DNA of 56,290 nt from Ga0077555 sp031367895 (GTDB lineage: Bacteria; Pseudomonadota; Alphaproteobacteria; Rhizobiales; Hyphomicrobiaceae): positions 1 to 56,290 of the forward strand of contig JANLQP010000009.1 in assembly GCA_031367895.1 (NCBI GenBank). The letters run 5' to 3'. Below, in pieces: positions 15,821 through 23,692 of this stretch (its first letter is position 1; each line of letters begins with the position of its first letter). Both the position numbers and the translations under genes were made by a program. The notes beneath the pieces were generated by a model. It was not told the DNA's origin, did not search any database, and saw nothing but the letters and a program-made list of their open reading frames with translations.

Positions 15821-16218
15821 ATAAACCAAGAACACCGCGCTGGCAGTTCAAGGCACGCGACGCCGTCGCACCGGTCGACGGTTGGCGTTTGCCGGGTGAC
15901 GAGTGACGAGTGCGCGTTTGTGTTGCGTGCGCGTCGACTGGGCGTGCGTTTTCGTTGCATTTGCGTGGTGTTGGCTTTCCAGCGCCAAGGTGGTGAGAAC
16001 CGCTGACGGCCAAGGGGGCGCGTTGAAGTGAGCCTGTTGAGTTTCCCGACGTTCCGGACAACCCCAAATCAGCCTTGGCAACGAGATGCGCGTGCCGATG
16101 CCCCGGGATACCCCATCCCCGGCACGCGCTCTCGGTGCCGACGCTGATCGCCTTGCGTCTGCGTTGCGTTGCGTTGTCGATTGGGTTCTGGCGTCGCGTT
16201 GCGTTCAACTGAGCCGGG

Positions 16219-16995
16219 TTACAGCTGGCTAAGCCGCGCCTTCAGTTGCGCTTGCATCGCGCGGTCGGTGAGATTCATGTTCAGCGGCGTCACCGAGATC
16301 CAGCCGTTGTAGACCGCCCAGATGTCAGTCCCACGCTCCGGGTTCGAGCGCCGCTTGGCGTAGCCGAGCCAATAATACGGGTTGCCCCAGGTGTCGTGCC
16401 GGGCGTCGACGCCGAGCAGCTGCTGGTCGCGCCGTCCTTGCCGCGTCACCTCGATGCCCTCGATGTCGTCCGGACCACGGTCGGGGAAATTCACGTTCAT
16501 CAACACGCCCGGCGGCCAAGGCTCGGCCAACAGTTGCCGGATCAACGCCGGCGCGTGCTTGATCGGCGTCTCCCAATGCGGGTTGTCGCCGGCCTCGTAG
16601 CTGTACGCTTGGCTGACCGCGATCGAGCGCACCCCGAGCTGCGTTCCCTCGAAGGCGCCGGCGATGGTGCCGGAGTAGGTGACGTCCTCGGCAATGTTGG
16701 CGCCGCGGTTGATGCCCGAGAGCACGAGATCCGGCAGCCGGCCCTTCAACACGTGCCGCATGCCCATGATGACGCTGTCCGTCGGTGTTCCGCGCACAGC
16801 GTAGACGCGTTCGGCGACCTCGCGCATGCGCAGCGGTTCGTTCAGCGACAGCGAGTGGCCAGCCCCGGATTGGTTGGTTTCCGGTGCCGAGACCCAGACT
16901 TCACCCGCGGGACCGGCCAGTTCGGCGGCAATCTCGCGCAGCGCATGCAGGCCCGGCGCGTCGATGCCGTCATCGTTGGTGAGAAGAATGCGCAC
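16219..16995 (-). CDS. surE: 5'/3'-nucleotidase SurE
   Basis: This 258-residue cytosolic phosphatase hydrolyses nucleoside monophosphates and is often part of stationary-phase survival functions. The N-terminal LLTNDDG carries the metal ligands D8 and D9, with S43 (NQSGAG) and N96 (SGINRGAN) completing the site. The start codon is GTG (16993-16995) with GGAG six bases upstream. In many Proteobacteria surE lies between serS and pcm; neither is adjacent here, because the gene downstream on the minus strand is replaced by non-coding DNA. Next upstream is a small cysteine-rich secreted protein gene on the same strand, about 130 bases away. Family membership is beyond doubt. Confidence 0.97.
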   Translation of the reverse strand: MRILLTNDDGIDAPGLHALREIAAELAGPAGEVWVSAPETNQSGAGHSLSLNEPLRMREVAERVYAVRGTPTDSVIMGMRHVLKGRLPDLVLSGINRGANIAEDVTYSGTIAGAFEGTQLGVRSIAVSQAYSYEAGDNPHWETPIKHAPALIRQLLAEPWPPGVLMNVNFPDRGPDDIEGIEVTRQGRRDQQLLGVDARHDTWGNPYYWLGYAKRRSNPERGTDIWAVYNGWISVTPLNMNLTDRAMQAQLKARLSQL

Positions 16996-17127
16996 GCGTC
17001 ACTCCCTGGGCTCCAGGCGCACAAGCAAACTGGCAAGTGGCCGTGATCAGCTTTTGGCCAAGGTAGGCGCGCCGACGCCACGCCGCAATATGCGGCTGGC
17101 AGATGAGGGCACCAACCGCGCTCGCCC

Positions 17128-17406
17128 TCACCCGCCCCAGCTACACACGAACTCCCGGCACTTCCGCAAGCCGCCGATCTCGCATTTGGCGGCGACCAGC
17201 TTGCATGTGCGGCAGCTGTAGGAAGAGAGGCAGCCGCGCACGGCGCCGTTCTTGGCGAAATTGCACGTGCGGATATACTGGCAGTCCCGCCCCGGATTGA
17301 CATTCCCGCCACCCTGCTGCGCGCTAGCCGGCAGCGCCGCAAGCAAACCGGTGCCGACCACGAGAGCGGTGGCGACAGCAACGGCAAGGCCTCGGGCGCG
17401 GGTCAT
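17128..17406 (-). CDS. Small exported cysteine-rich protein
   Basis: This 92-residue product has a clear signal peptide (hydrophobic core to about residue 29, ending ALPASAQ). The mature part of about 62 residues holds eight cysteines (D-C, R-T-C, R-G-C, Y-S-C, R-T-C, A-K-C, R-K-C, F-V-C), enough for four disulfides. I do not recognise a named domain. The spacing (about 6, 11, 7, 3, 7, 8 and 5 residues) is irregular, and the protein is basic. It is probably secreted to the periplasm or beyond and could be a disulfide-stabilised inhibitor or binding protein. It lies on the minus strand between heme A synthase and surE, with no obvious operon partner. Confidence 0.72.
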   Translation of the reverse strand: MTRARGLAVAVATALVVGTGLLAALPASAQQGGGNVNPGRDCQYIRTCNFAKNGAVRGCLSSYSCRTCKLVAAKCEIGGLRKCREFVCSWGG

Positions 17407-17460
17407 GAGTTCTCGCGGTCTTGGTCGTGTGAAAAGGGTCAGCCAGGGTCAGATACGGAC

Positions 17461-17527
17461 GTAGAGCAGAATGGCGGGACGCAGAGTAGAATGGCGGGAC
17501 GTAGGGCAGCGGAACGTAGGGCAGGAG
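17461..17527. repeat. Tandem repeat of about 20 bp, two full and two partial units
   Basis: Full units GTAGAGCAGAATGGCGGGAC and GCAGAGTAGAATGGCGGGAC are followed by shortened units beginning GTAGGGCAG. The array lies between the heme A synthase stop and the small cysteine-rich gene; neither gene reads through it. Confidence 0.8.
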
Positions 17528-17664
17528 TGGCCTACGGCGGAATTCTCCTGCACTTGACCGTCTGATTCAATGCGCGCTTTGCTTTCGCGCCGAATCAACC
17601 CCGCCACTGTGCCCGATGCGCCACGCTTTGCGCGTGCAGGCAGGTAGGCAGCCGGCAAGGGACG

Positions 17665-18705
17665 TCACGCCTGATTGGCGCGCCGCACCGTGTGCAAATG
17701 CCATATCGCGACCGCGAACACGAGCATGGCTCCGGCCTGATGCGCGACCCCGAGGCCGAGCGGCACCCACGCGAGCAGCGTCCAGACGCCGAGCGCCGCC
17801 TGCGCCAGCATGAGCACCGCCAGTGCCACGGCTGAGAAACGGACGCGCTCGTCGTCGGCGGTGCGGTTGATCGAAACGGCATGCGCGATCGCCAACGCCA
17901 CCAGTCCGTAGGCGAGCAGCCGGTGATTGAACTGCACGGTCGCGGCATTCTCGAACAGATTGCGCCAGCCCGGCGACATCTGCGCGAGACCCTGCGGTAC
18001 GAACGCGCCGTCCATCAGCGGCCAGCTGTTGTAGGTCCGCCCCGCCTTCAAGCCCGCAACCAGTGCGCCGAGCAGTGTCTGCAGATAGACGAGAGCCAGG
18101 AGCGTCGCGCTGGTCCAGGCTTGGCGACGGGTGATGGTCGCGAAATGCCGCCGCTCGTGGTCGGGATCGAGCCGCAAGAACAGCCAAAGCGTGCACCCAA
18201 GGATTGCCACCGCCAGCCCGAGATGCAGCGCCAGCCGGTATTGGCTCACATCCACCCGGTCAACCAGGCCCGAGCTGACCATGTACCAGCCGGCGGCACC
18301 CTGCAGGCCGCCGAGTGCGAACAACCCGGCGAGTTTCCAGCCCATGGCCCTAGGGATCATGCCGCGCGCGAAGAACAGCACCGCCGGAATCAACACCAGA
18401 ACGCCGATCGAGCGCGCCAGCAACCGGTGCCCCCATTCCCACCAGAAGATGGTCTTGAAGGCGTCGAGGCTCATACCTTGGTTGAGCTGTGCGTACTGAG
18501 GAATGGCCTTGTAGTGCTCGAACGTCTGTTGCCAGGCCGCGTCGCCGAGTGGCGGAATGACACCCAAGATCGGCGCCCACTCCGTGATCGAGAGGCCGCT
18601 GCCGGTGAGACGGGTTGCAGCACCGACAATCGCCGTCAGCGTGATCAGGGCGGCGATCAGGGCGAGCCAGAGGCGAATGGCGTTTGAGTTTTCGGTGGCA
18701 GACAC
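17665..18705 (-). CDS. ctaA: Heme A synthase (COX15/CtaA family)
   Basis: This 346-residue inner-membrane enzyme oxidises the C8 methyl group of heme O to make heme A for aa3-type cytochrome oxidase. Eight hydrophobic helices are visible. The four heme-ligand histidines can be read in EWGHRLLAR, ALHLGLA, QFNHRLLAYG and GVAHQAGAM. The N-terminal GAATRLTGSGLSITEWAP is diagnostic of the alphaproteobacterial COX15 type. The start is taken as GTG at 18705; the open frame continues upstream another 55 codons but that part lacks membrane or family features, and the ribosome binding site is weak. The divergent DUF2842 gene upstream is a frequent neighbour of this gene in alphaproteobacteria. Confidence 0.95.
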   Translation of the reverse strand: MSATENSNAIRLWLALIAALITLTAIVGAATRLTGSGLSITEWAPILGVIPPLGDAAWQQTFEHYKAIPQYAQLNQGMSLDAFKTIFWWEWGHRLLARSIGVLVLIPAVLFFARGMIPRAMGWKLAGLFALGGLQGAAGWYMVSSGLVDRVDVSQYRLALHLGLAVAILGCTLWLFLRLDPDHERRHFATITRRQAWTSATLLALVYLQTLLGALVAGLKAGRTYNSWPLMDGAFVPQGLAQMSPGWRNLFENAATVQFNHRLLAYGLVALAIAHAVSINRTADDERVRFSAVALAVLMLAQAALGVWTLLAWVPLGLGVAHQAGAMLVFAVAIWHLHTVRRANQA

Positions 18706-18876
18706 GGGCAGATGCTCGTTTGGGGCGGGAAACGGGATGCTGGTGCGTTTTACGGCGACTCTGGCTCTTATAGATGAAACGACAGCGCGCGCACTATGGA
18801 TGCTGTGCCCCCCTGCGCCGCAAAGACGCGCATTCGGGGCTGGAGGCGGGCCGGCCATATCCGCTATCATACGGGC

Positions 18877-19107
18877 ATGAGACCTAATGGCCGCCGCCTC
18901 GCCGGAACGATCCTGCTGCTGCTGTTCGTCATCGCCTATGTGTTCGCGGCGATGCTGGTGGCTGTCGCCATCTTGCCGACAGGTGGCCAGGTCGTGGCGT
19001 TTTTATATTACGCCATCGCCGGCCTCGCATGGGTGCCGCTCGCCGGCCTCATCATCTCGTGGATGCACAAGGTCCCAGCACAGCCGCAGACGCCCGCTCA
19101 GAAATGA
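18877..19107 (+). CDS. DUF2842 small membrane protein
   Basis: This 76-residue protein has two hydrophobic helices (about residues 10-30 and 40-60) joined by a short loop, then a short hydrophilic tail. The pattern LAGTILLLLFVIAYVFAAML and IAGLAWVPLAGLIISWM matches DUF2842, a family of unknown function in alphaproteobacteria, often encoded beside heme A synthase as here (divergent). The ATG at 18877 is used. Its stop codon overlaps the 3' end of the convergent deacetylase gene by ten bases. A role linked to cytochrome oxidase assembly is suggested by context only. Confidence 0.8.
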   Translation: MRPNGRRLAGTILLLLFVIAYVFAAMLVAVAILPTGGQVVAFLYYAIAGLAWVPLAGLIISWMHKVPAQPQTPAQK

Positions 19108-20180
19108 GCCTCGCCCTGCATTGACGGCGCCAGCTTCAATCTCTTCGCCATGTTCAGGATCGCGAACGGGACGCCGGTCAGCATCACCTTGATGTAGCGC
19201 TCCTTCTGGAAGTCGCCATTCAGCGACAGCCGCGGCAAAGCATTGAGCGTCTTCGAATGGCGTGCGTGGATCAGGCCTTTGCGCGTGGTCACGGCGGTCT
19301 TCAGGCCGAGTTCGCATACCATCTCGAACTCGCGCGGACCCGCACTACCGGCATCGCCGTAAGGAAAGCTGAAATGCCGGCACGGCCGGCCGAGTTCCGC
19401 CTCGAGCCGGCGGACACTGTCCTCGATCTCCAGCCGCGCCTCGCTGGCGCTGAGTTTTGCCAGCGCGAAATGCCGCCGCGTGTGCGCGCCGATCGTCACC
19501 AATGGGTCGGAGGCGAGGTCGCGGATCTCGTGCCAGTTCATGACGAGATCGCTGCAGAGGGTCTCGACATCGATCTCGTGCAGACGGCAGAGATCATTGA
19601 CGACGTCGCGCGCCTCGGTCTCGGGGATGCTGCGCAGCCACCAGTAGATCTGGTCGAACGCGGTCTCTTTTTGTGCGCGCGTGCGGCACTCGAAGCTGGT
19701 CCAGGCGCCGTGCATCTTCACCTCGACGGTGGTCAGCGCGCTCACCACTTTCTCGAGCTTCAGCCACCACAGATCACCGCGGCCGTCCGGGAAATCGGTC
19801 GGCACGTAGATCGCGAACGGCAGCCCGTAGCGGTGGAAGATCGGATAGGCGTACTGCTTGTTGTCGCGATAGCCATCGTCGAAGGTGAAGCACGCGAACG
19901 GGCGATCGAAGTCGCCTTCCGAGAGGCGCTGCTCGACCTCGCCGAGGGACAACACCTCGAAGCCGCGTTCGACAACGAAGCGGATGACGGAGTCGAGAAA
20001 CTCAGGTGTGATCGACAGAATGCGGTTCGGCTCGAAATCGCCAGGCTTCTCGGGGCGCACGTGATGCAGCGTGAAAATGACGCCGACACCGGAGGTCAAT
20101 GGCGAAAGCATTCCGTCCGTGCCTGTGTAATGCAGGGCGGACAAGGCCGCTTTCATCAATCCTGTGGTGTGGCGGCTCAT
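19098..20180 (-). CDS. Polysaccharide deacetylase (NodB/CE4 family)
   Basis: This 360-residue enzyme removes acetyl groups from N-acetylated sugars of a polysaccharide, using a divalent metal. The NodB motifs are visible: TFDDGYRDN (catalytic and metal Asp), GAHTRRHFALAKLS (H-x3-H metal ligands) and FSFPYGD. There is no clear signal peptide, so it probably acts at the membrane or in the cytoplasm. The start at 20180 is preceded at a distance by AAGG; an alternative start at 20213 adds 11 residues. It lies beside the Wzc-like gene of the polysaccharide locus on the same strand, with a 235-base gap that contains a CtrA-type box. Holdfast and similar adhesins need such a deacetylase, which supports that comparison. 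Confidence 0.9.
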   Translation of the reverse strand: MSRHTTGLMKAALSALHYTGTDGMLSPLTSGVGVIFTLHHVRPEKPGDFEPNRILSITPEFLDSVIRFVVERGFEVLSLGEVEQRLSEGDFDRPFACFTFDDGYRDNKQYAYPIFHRYGLPFAIYVPTDFPDGRGDLWWLKLEKVVSALTTVEVKMHGAWTSFECRTRAQKETAFDQIYWWLRSIPETEARDVVNDLCRLHEIDVETLCSDLVMNWHEIRDLASDPLVTIGAHTRRHFALAKLSASEARLEIEDSVRRLEAELGRPCRHFSFPYGDAGSAGPREFEMVCELGLKTAVTTRKGLIHARHSKTLNALPRLSLNGDFQKERYIKVMLTGVPFAILNMAKRLKLAPSMQGEAHF

Positions 20181-20313
20181 GCAACTGAAACCCTTACACT
20201 CGTGAGATGACATCTCGGTTTGAACGCTCGCCCCAAACGCTTACCCAAGGTTTGCAAGATGCATGCAGCGGCCAGCGCAGGACAGCGTTTTGATGTGCGA
20301 TATTTGCACGGGA

Positions 20314-20329
20314 TTAACAAGCGGTTAAC
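20314..20329. promoter_or_regulatory. Candidate CtrA binding site (TTAA-N7-TTAAC)
   Basis: TTAA at 20314-20317 and TTAAC at 20325-20329 are separated by exactly seven bases, matching the CtrA full-site consensus. It lies about 135 bases upstream of the deacetylase start. CtrA controls cell-cycle and polar functions, including adhesins, in alphaproteobacteria. A 16-bp pattern can occur by chance in a window of this length, though this GC-rich DNA makes it less likely. Confidence 0.5.
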
Positions 20330-20415
20330 GGCCACGCGCTGCGCATGTCACCAAACGCGTTGCGCGCGGGACACTGCCCCGCGCGCAAGACTTCGTGGAT
20401 AGCTTCAGTTGCAGA

Positions 20416-22662
20416 TCAGACGCGCGCTTCCGGACCGCTGCGAGCAAGCTGCATCTTGCGTCGGGCGGCGCTACCGGCGTCGCCACGGTCGATGCGCAGC
20501 ACGTCGATGTCGGTCACCTGGAAGCCGAGGAAGATGCCGTTGCCGGCGTCGCCCGCTGCCGCCGGGTAGCGCGGATCGGCAACCACCACGCCCGCATCGA
20601 ACCGGCCCTGGATCGCCAGGAAGAGATCGCGGATCACAGCGTGCTCACCGGCGACGACGACGTGGTCATAGGCCTCGTCGAGCGCGTCGAGCACCAGATT
20701 GATCCGATCCGCGGTCGCCGACTTGGCGGCGGCACTCGGTGTGCCACAAGGGATCACATGCACGTCGCTGTCGGGCAACCGGCGGATGACATCTTCGAAC
20801 GAGGCGCGGCCACCGAGCAGATCCATCAGGCCGGGCGTGACGTCGAGGCCGAGCCCTTCGCTGAAGCCGCGACCGTCCGTGCTCCAGTCGACGAGCACGA
20901 CCTGCTTGCCGGCCGCAGCGAGACCACCGGCCAGATCCAGCGCCTCCTCGTGTGCAACGATGTCGGCAGCGGCGCCCGTGATCACCGTGCGATAGCCACC
21001 CTGGCCCTGGGCATTGCCGGCGAGACGGCTGGCAACGGCGTCGATCGAGGCACTGGGCGCCGATGGCGCAGGCGCTTCGATCGGTGCCGCGGTGCTGCGG
21101 ACCGCAGAACTGGCGGGCACGCGGATCGTACGGGCGGCCGGAGCTGCTGCAGCAGCAGCGGGCTGGGCGGCCTGCTGCTGCGCGGTATGGAAGGCCGGCT
21201 CAGCCATTGCAGGATGCGACTGCTGCATCGGACCACCGCGACGCGAGCTGGTGAAGAGCTCCTTCAGAATGACCCAGGCAAAGCCGAGGATCAGGCCAGC
21301 CGCAGAGGCCAGCAGCGAGAGCATGGCGCGCTTCGGCGAGGACGGATCGGTCGAGGGACGTGCGTCGCTGATGACGCGCGCTTCGATTGGCGCCGTGCCC
21401 GAGGTCTTGAAGTTCTTCACCTCTTCGAACTTCTTTTGCTGCATCTCAAGCTCAGTGCGCTTCGCCTTGGCCTGGCCCACGAGACTTGCCAGCTTGACGT
21501 TGTCGACCGATTTACCGCCGACACGCGCCTTCATCTCGGCGACGCTCTTGGCCGCCAGTTCCTCGCGCAGAGCCAGTCCCTTGGCTTCGCGCTCGAGACC
21601 ATCGACGATGGTGGCTGCTTCCTTGGTCACCTGACGGCGCAGATCGGCGACGTTGGCATTGAGCTGCTTCATGCGCGGATGGCCGGAAAGCAGCGTCGTA
21701 TCGGCTTCGGCCTTCTCACGCTCGGCGCGGGTGCGCTGCGCGATCAGGGCCTGAATGACAGGCGATTTCTGCACTTCGGGAATGGCGTCGGCGCTGCCGC
21801 GCTGCATCAATTCACGCGCCGTGCGGGCCCGCGACTCCGCTTCACTGCGTGCTGCTTGGGCCTTCGTCACCTCGGTGGTCAGCTCGGTCAGGCGCTGCTC
21901 GTCGAGGCCGTTGCGACTGGTGCCGGTACCGTTGGCGGAAGTGCCCTGATAGATATCGGTTTGCGCGCGGAAGCGCTCAACCTGCGATTCGGCCTCGGCC
22001 GCTTCGCGCTCGAGCTTGGCGATCTGTTCCTGCAGCCGCTTTTCCGTCTGTTCGGTCGGGATGAAGTGGCGATTGCGCAGCTCGTCTTGATAGAGCCCGG
22101 CAAGGCGGTTGGCGGCATTTGCCGACAGATCGCTTTCGGTTGACGAGAATTCGATCGTCAGGACTCGCGACTCCTTCACCGCGAACACGCGAAGTGCCTT
22201 GTTGTAGGCAAAAAGGACGCGTTCCTCCTCCGTCTCGCCGTCGCGCGGGCCGGCAAGGCCGGCCAGACGCAGGATCGCGTTTGCGATGCCTTGCTTCAGC
22301 TCGCTGTTGAATTCAGGGCGCGCATTGAGCTTCAGCTCCGTGGCAAGTTTCCGCGCCAGGTTCTGCGATTGCAGCACCTGCACCTGGCTCGCGATGGCTT
22401 CCTTGTCGACCTTGGTCGCTGAGTCGTTTGGCGACTGGTTCGGTCCGCTCGTCGGCGTCGCGAGCATATCGATCGTGCCTGGACCGCTGATCTCGATTTT
22501 CGCCTCTGAGGTATACTTCGAGGGGATCATCAACAGGATGCCGAATGTGCCTAAGCCCATCACGGCGGAGATGCCGGCGATCTTCTTGGAGTTCCTCTTG
22601 ATCACTGACCAGAGCGACGCGATGTCGATGTCGTCGGCAGAAGCGTGATTGTGTGTGCGCAT
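20416..22662 (-). CDS. Wzc/GumC-like polysaccharide co-polymerase with degenerate kinase domain
   Basis: This 748-residue inner-membrane protein controls chain length and export of a polysaccharide. An N-terminal Wzz domain (about residues 15-120) has a first membrane helix at GISAVMGLGTFGILLMI. A long periplasmic coiled coil follows (about residues 170-420), then a second membrane helix MLSLLASAAGLILGFAWVIL. The cytoplasmic part is an Ala/Pro-rich linker and an ATPase-like fold at the position of the tyrosine autokinase. There the Walker A motif is absent: the segment reads TVITGAAADIVAHEEALDL instead of G-x4-GK-S/T. No C-terminal tyrosine cluster exists, so it is probably a pseudokinase. 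The ATG at 22662 follows AGGTGAG; the gene is divergent from the export lipoprotein gene. Confidence 0.88.
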   Translation of the reverse strand: MRTHNHASADDIDIASLWSVIKRNSKKIAGISAVMGLGTFGILLMIPSKYTSEAKIEISGPGTIDMLATPTSGPNQSPNDSATKVDKEAIASQVQVLQSQNLARKLATELKLNARPEFNSELKQGIANAILRLAGLAGPRDGETEEERVLFAYNKALRVFAVKESRVLTIEFSSTESDLSANAANRLAGLYQDELRNRHFIPTEQTEKRLQEQIAKLEREAAEAESQVERFRAQTDIYQGTSANGTGTSRNGLDEQRLTELTTEVTKAQAARSEAESRARTARELMQRGSADAIPEVQKSPVIQALIAQRTRAEREKAEADTTLLSGHPRMKQLNANVADLRRQVTKEAATIVDGLEREAKGLALREELAAKSVAEMKARVGGKSVDNVKLASLVGQAKAKRTELEMQQKKFEEVKNFKTSGTAPIEARVISDARPSTDPSSPKRAMLSLLASAAGLILGFAWVILKELFTSSRRGGPMQQSHPAMAEPAFHTAQQQAAQPAAAAAAPAARTIRVPASSAVRSTAAPIEAPAPSAPSASIDAVASRLAGNAQGQGGYRTVITGAAADIVAHEEALDLAGGLAAAGKQVVLVDWSTDGRGFSEGLGLDVTPGLMDLLGGRASFEDVIRRLPDSDVHVIPCGTPSAAAKSATADRINLVLDALDEAYDHVVVAGEHAVIRDLFLAIQGRFDAGVVVADPRYPAAAGDAGNGIFLGFQVTDIDVLRIDRGDAGSAARRKMQLARSGPEARV

Positions 22663-22852
22663 CGTCTCACCTGATGGTGCTGCCACCCGCCGAATCAATC
22701 CGCGGGCCTTATTGAATGTGCCGAATTAGAACGCGTTCGCGTAACGAATTGCTTAACCGCACCGCATCGGTCCGATTCGAAACATCCGATCAGCCTTTCT
22801 TAACCAGTATGCGGTTAAAAATGGCGCTATCGACAGTCTCCATGCAGGAACG

Positions 22853-23593
22853 ATGACAATGACGTCGCGTCTCGTGCCCCTCTCTCTCGGCATCGTGCTT
22901 CTGGCCAGCCTTGGCGGGTGCAAGCACTTCGAAGACTCCTGGTCTGACGTGACGACGACAGTCCACGCCGGCGAAGAGTCAGTACAGGTCTCGGATCACG
23001 GACATGGCCACGGTCATGACGGTGTTCCGCATGGCCACGGCCACGCTCCGCAAAACGCGGCGCTGCATGCCTGGAGCAGCCCGACGGTCGTCCCGTATGC
23101 GCTGCAAGGCCCGCAGGCCGTCGCAGATTCGGATGGTCCGTATCTCCTCGATACTGGCGACCGGCTCCGCATCTTCGTTTACGGCCAGCCGAACCTGTCG
23201 CGCCTCTACACCGTCGATCACGGTGGCTGGGTGACGGTGCCGCTGATCGGCACCGTCAAGGCCCGCGGCCGCACCACCAACGATCTCGAGCATTCGATCA
23301 GGGCCAAGCTCGGCACGCAGTACGTCAAGGACCCGCAAGTCACGGTCGACGTGCAGCAGAACCGCCCGTTCTTCATCCTCGGCGAAGTCAAGACGGCGGG
23401 CCAATACCCCTACGTCAGCGGCATGACGATCAAGACGGCAGTTGCGATTGCCGGCGGCTTCTCGGAGCGCGCCAACGAACGCAAGGCGCAGATCACGCGG
23501 CGCATCAACGGTCTGGTCGAACGGCTCGACGTGCCCGACGACTATGTCGTGCAGCCCGGCGACACCGTCTACGTCTACGAGCGCTTCTTCTGA
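22853..23593 (+). CDS. Polysaccharide export (OPX/Wza-like) lipoprotein with histidine-rich segment
   Basis: This 246-residue outer-membrane export protein has a signal peptide ending in the lipobox LASLGGC (Cys near residue 23). A histidine-rich stretch (DHGHGHGHDGVPHGHGHAP, about residues 48-66) follows. Then comes the polysaccharide export domain (YLLDTGDRLRIFVYGQPNLSR, about residues 97-185) and an SLBB domain (PFFILGEVKTAGQYPY and GDTVYVYERFF). The short length matches periplasmic-domain-only OPX proteins that lack the Wza barrel helix. Two ATGs (22853, 22859) follow AGGAAC. It is the first gene of the plus-strand arm. The histidine run is unusual for OPX proteins and could bind metal. 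Confidence 0.88.
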   Translation: MTMTSRLVPLSLGIVLLASLGGCKHFEDSWSDVTTTVHAGEESVQVSDHGHGHGHDGVPHGHGHAPQNAALHAWSSPTVVPYALQGPQAVADSDGPYLLDTGDRLRIFVYGQPNLSRLYTVDHGGWVTVPLIGTVKARGRTTNDLEHSIRAKLGTQYVKDPQVTVDVQQNRPFFILGEVKTAGQYPYVSGMTIKTAVAIAGGFSERANERKAQITRRINGLVERLDVPDDYVVQPGDTVYVYERFF

Positions 23594-23692
23594 GACCGTT
23601 AACCGTTTCGAAATGCACATCCCGGACGATCCCCGCCAAACCGGGGATTTGCCGGGATGTTTTCGTTGCGATTTCGGGAGACCGTGCACACG

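Larger units (their letters stand above)
15302..16218. other. 917-base region without a supported gene
   Basis: The stretch holds a 3 x 15 bp tandem repeat (15470-15514), a promoter-like sequence at 15792-15820, and from about 15900 to 16210 a low-complexity region rich in GCGTT and GTTGCG words, including back-to-back GCGTT units near 16155-16175. A 139-codon open frame on the minus strand (15789-16208) lies in this biased DNA and lacks a ribosome binding site or recognisable motif. A small RNA is possible but not shown. Confidence 0.5.

Noticed and set aside
15789..16208. 139-codon minus-strand frame in the GCGTT-rich region
   Set aside because: Low-complexity codon content, no ribosome binding site and no motif.
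20395..22143. 582-codon open frame antisense to the Wzc-like gene
   Set aside because: Amino acid content (Arg-, Gly-, Ala-rich) fits a mirror frame; the minus-strand protein has clear domains.
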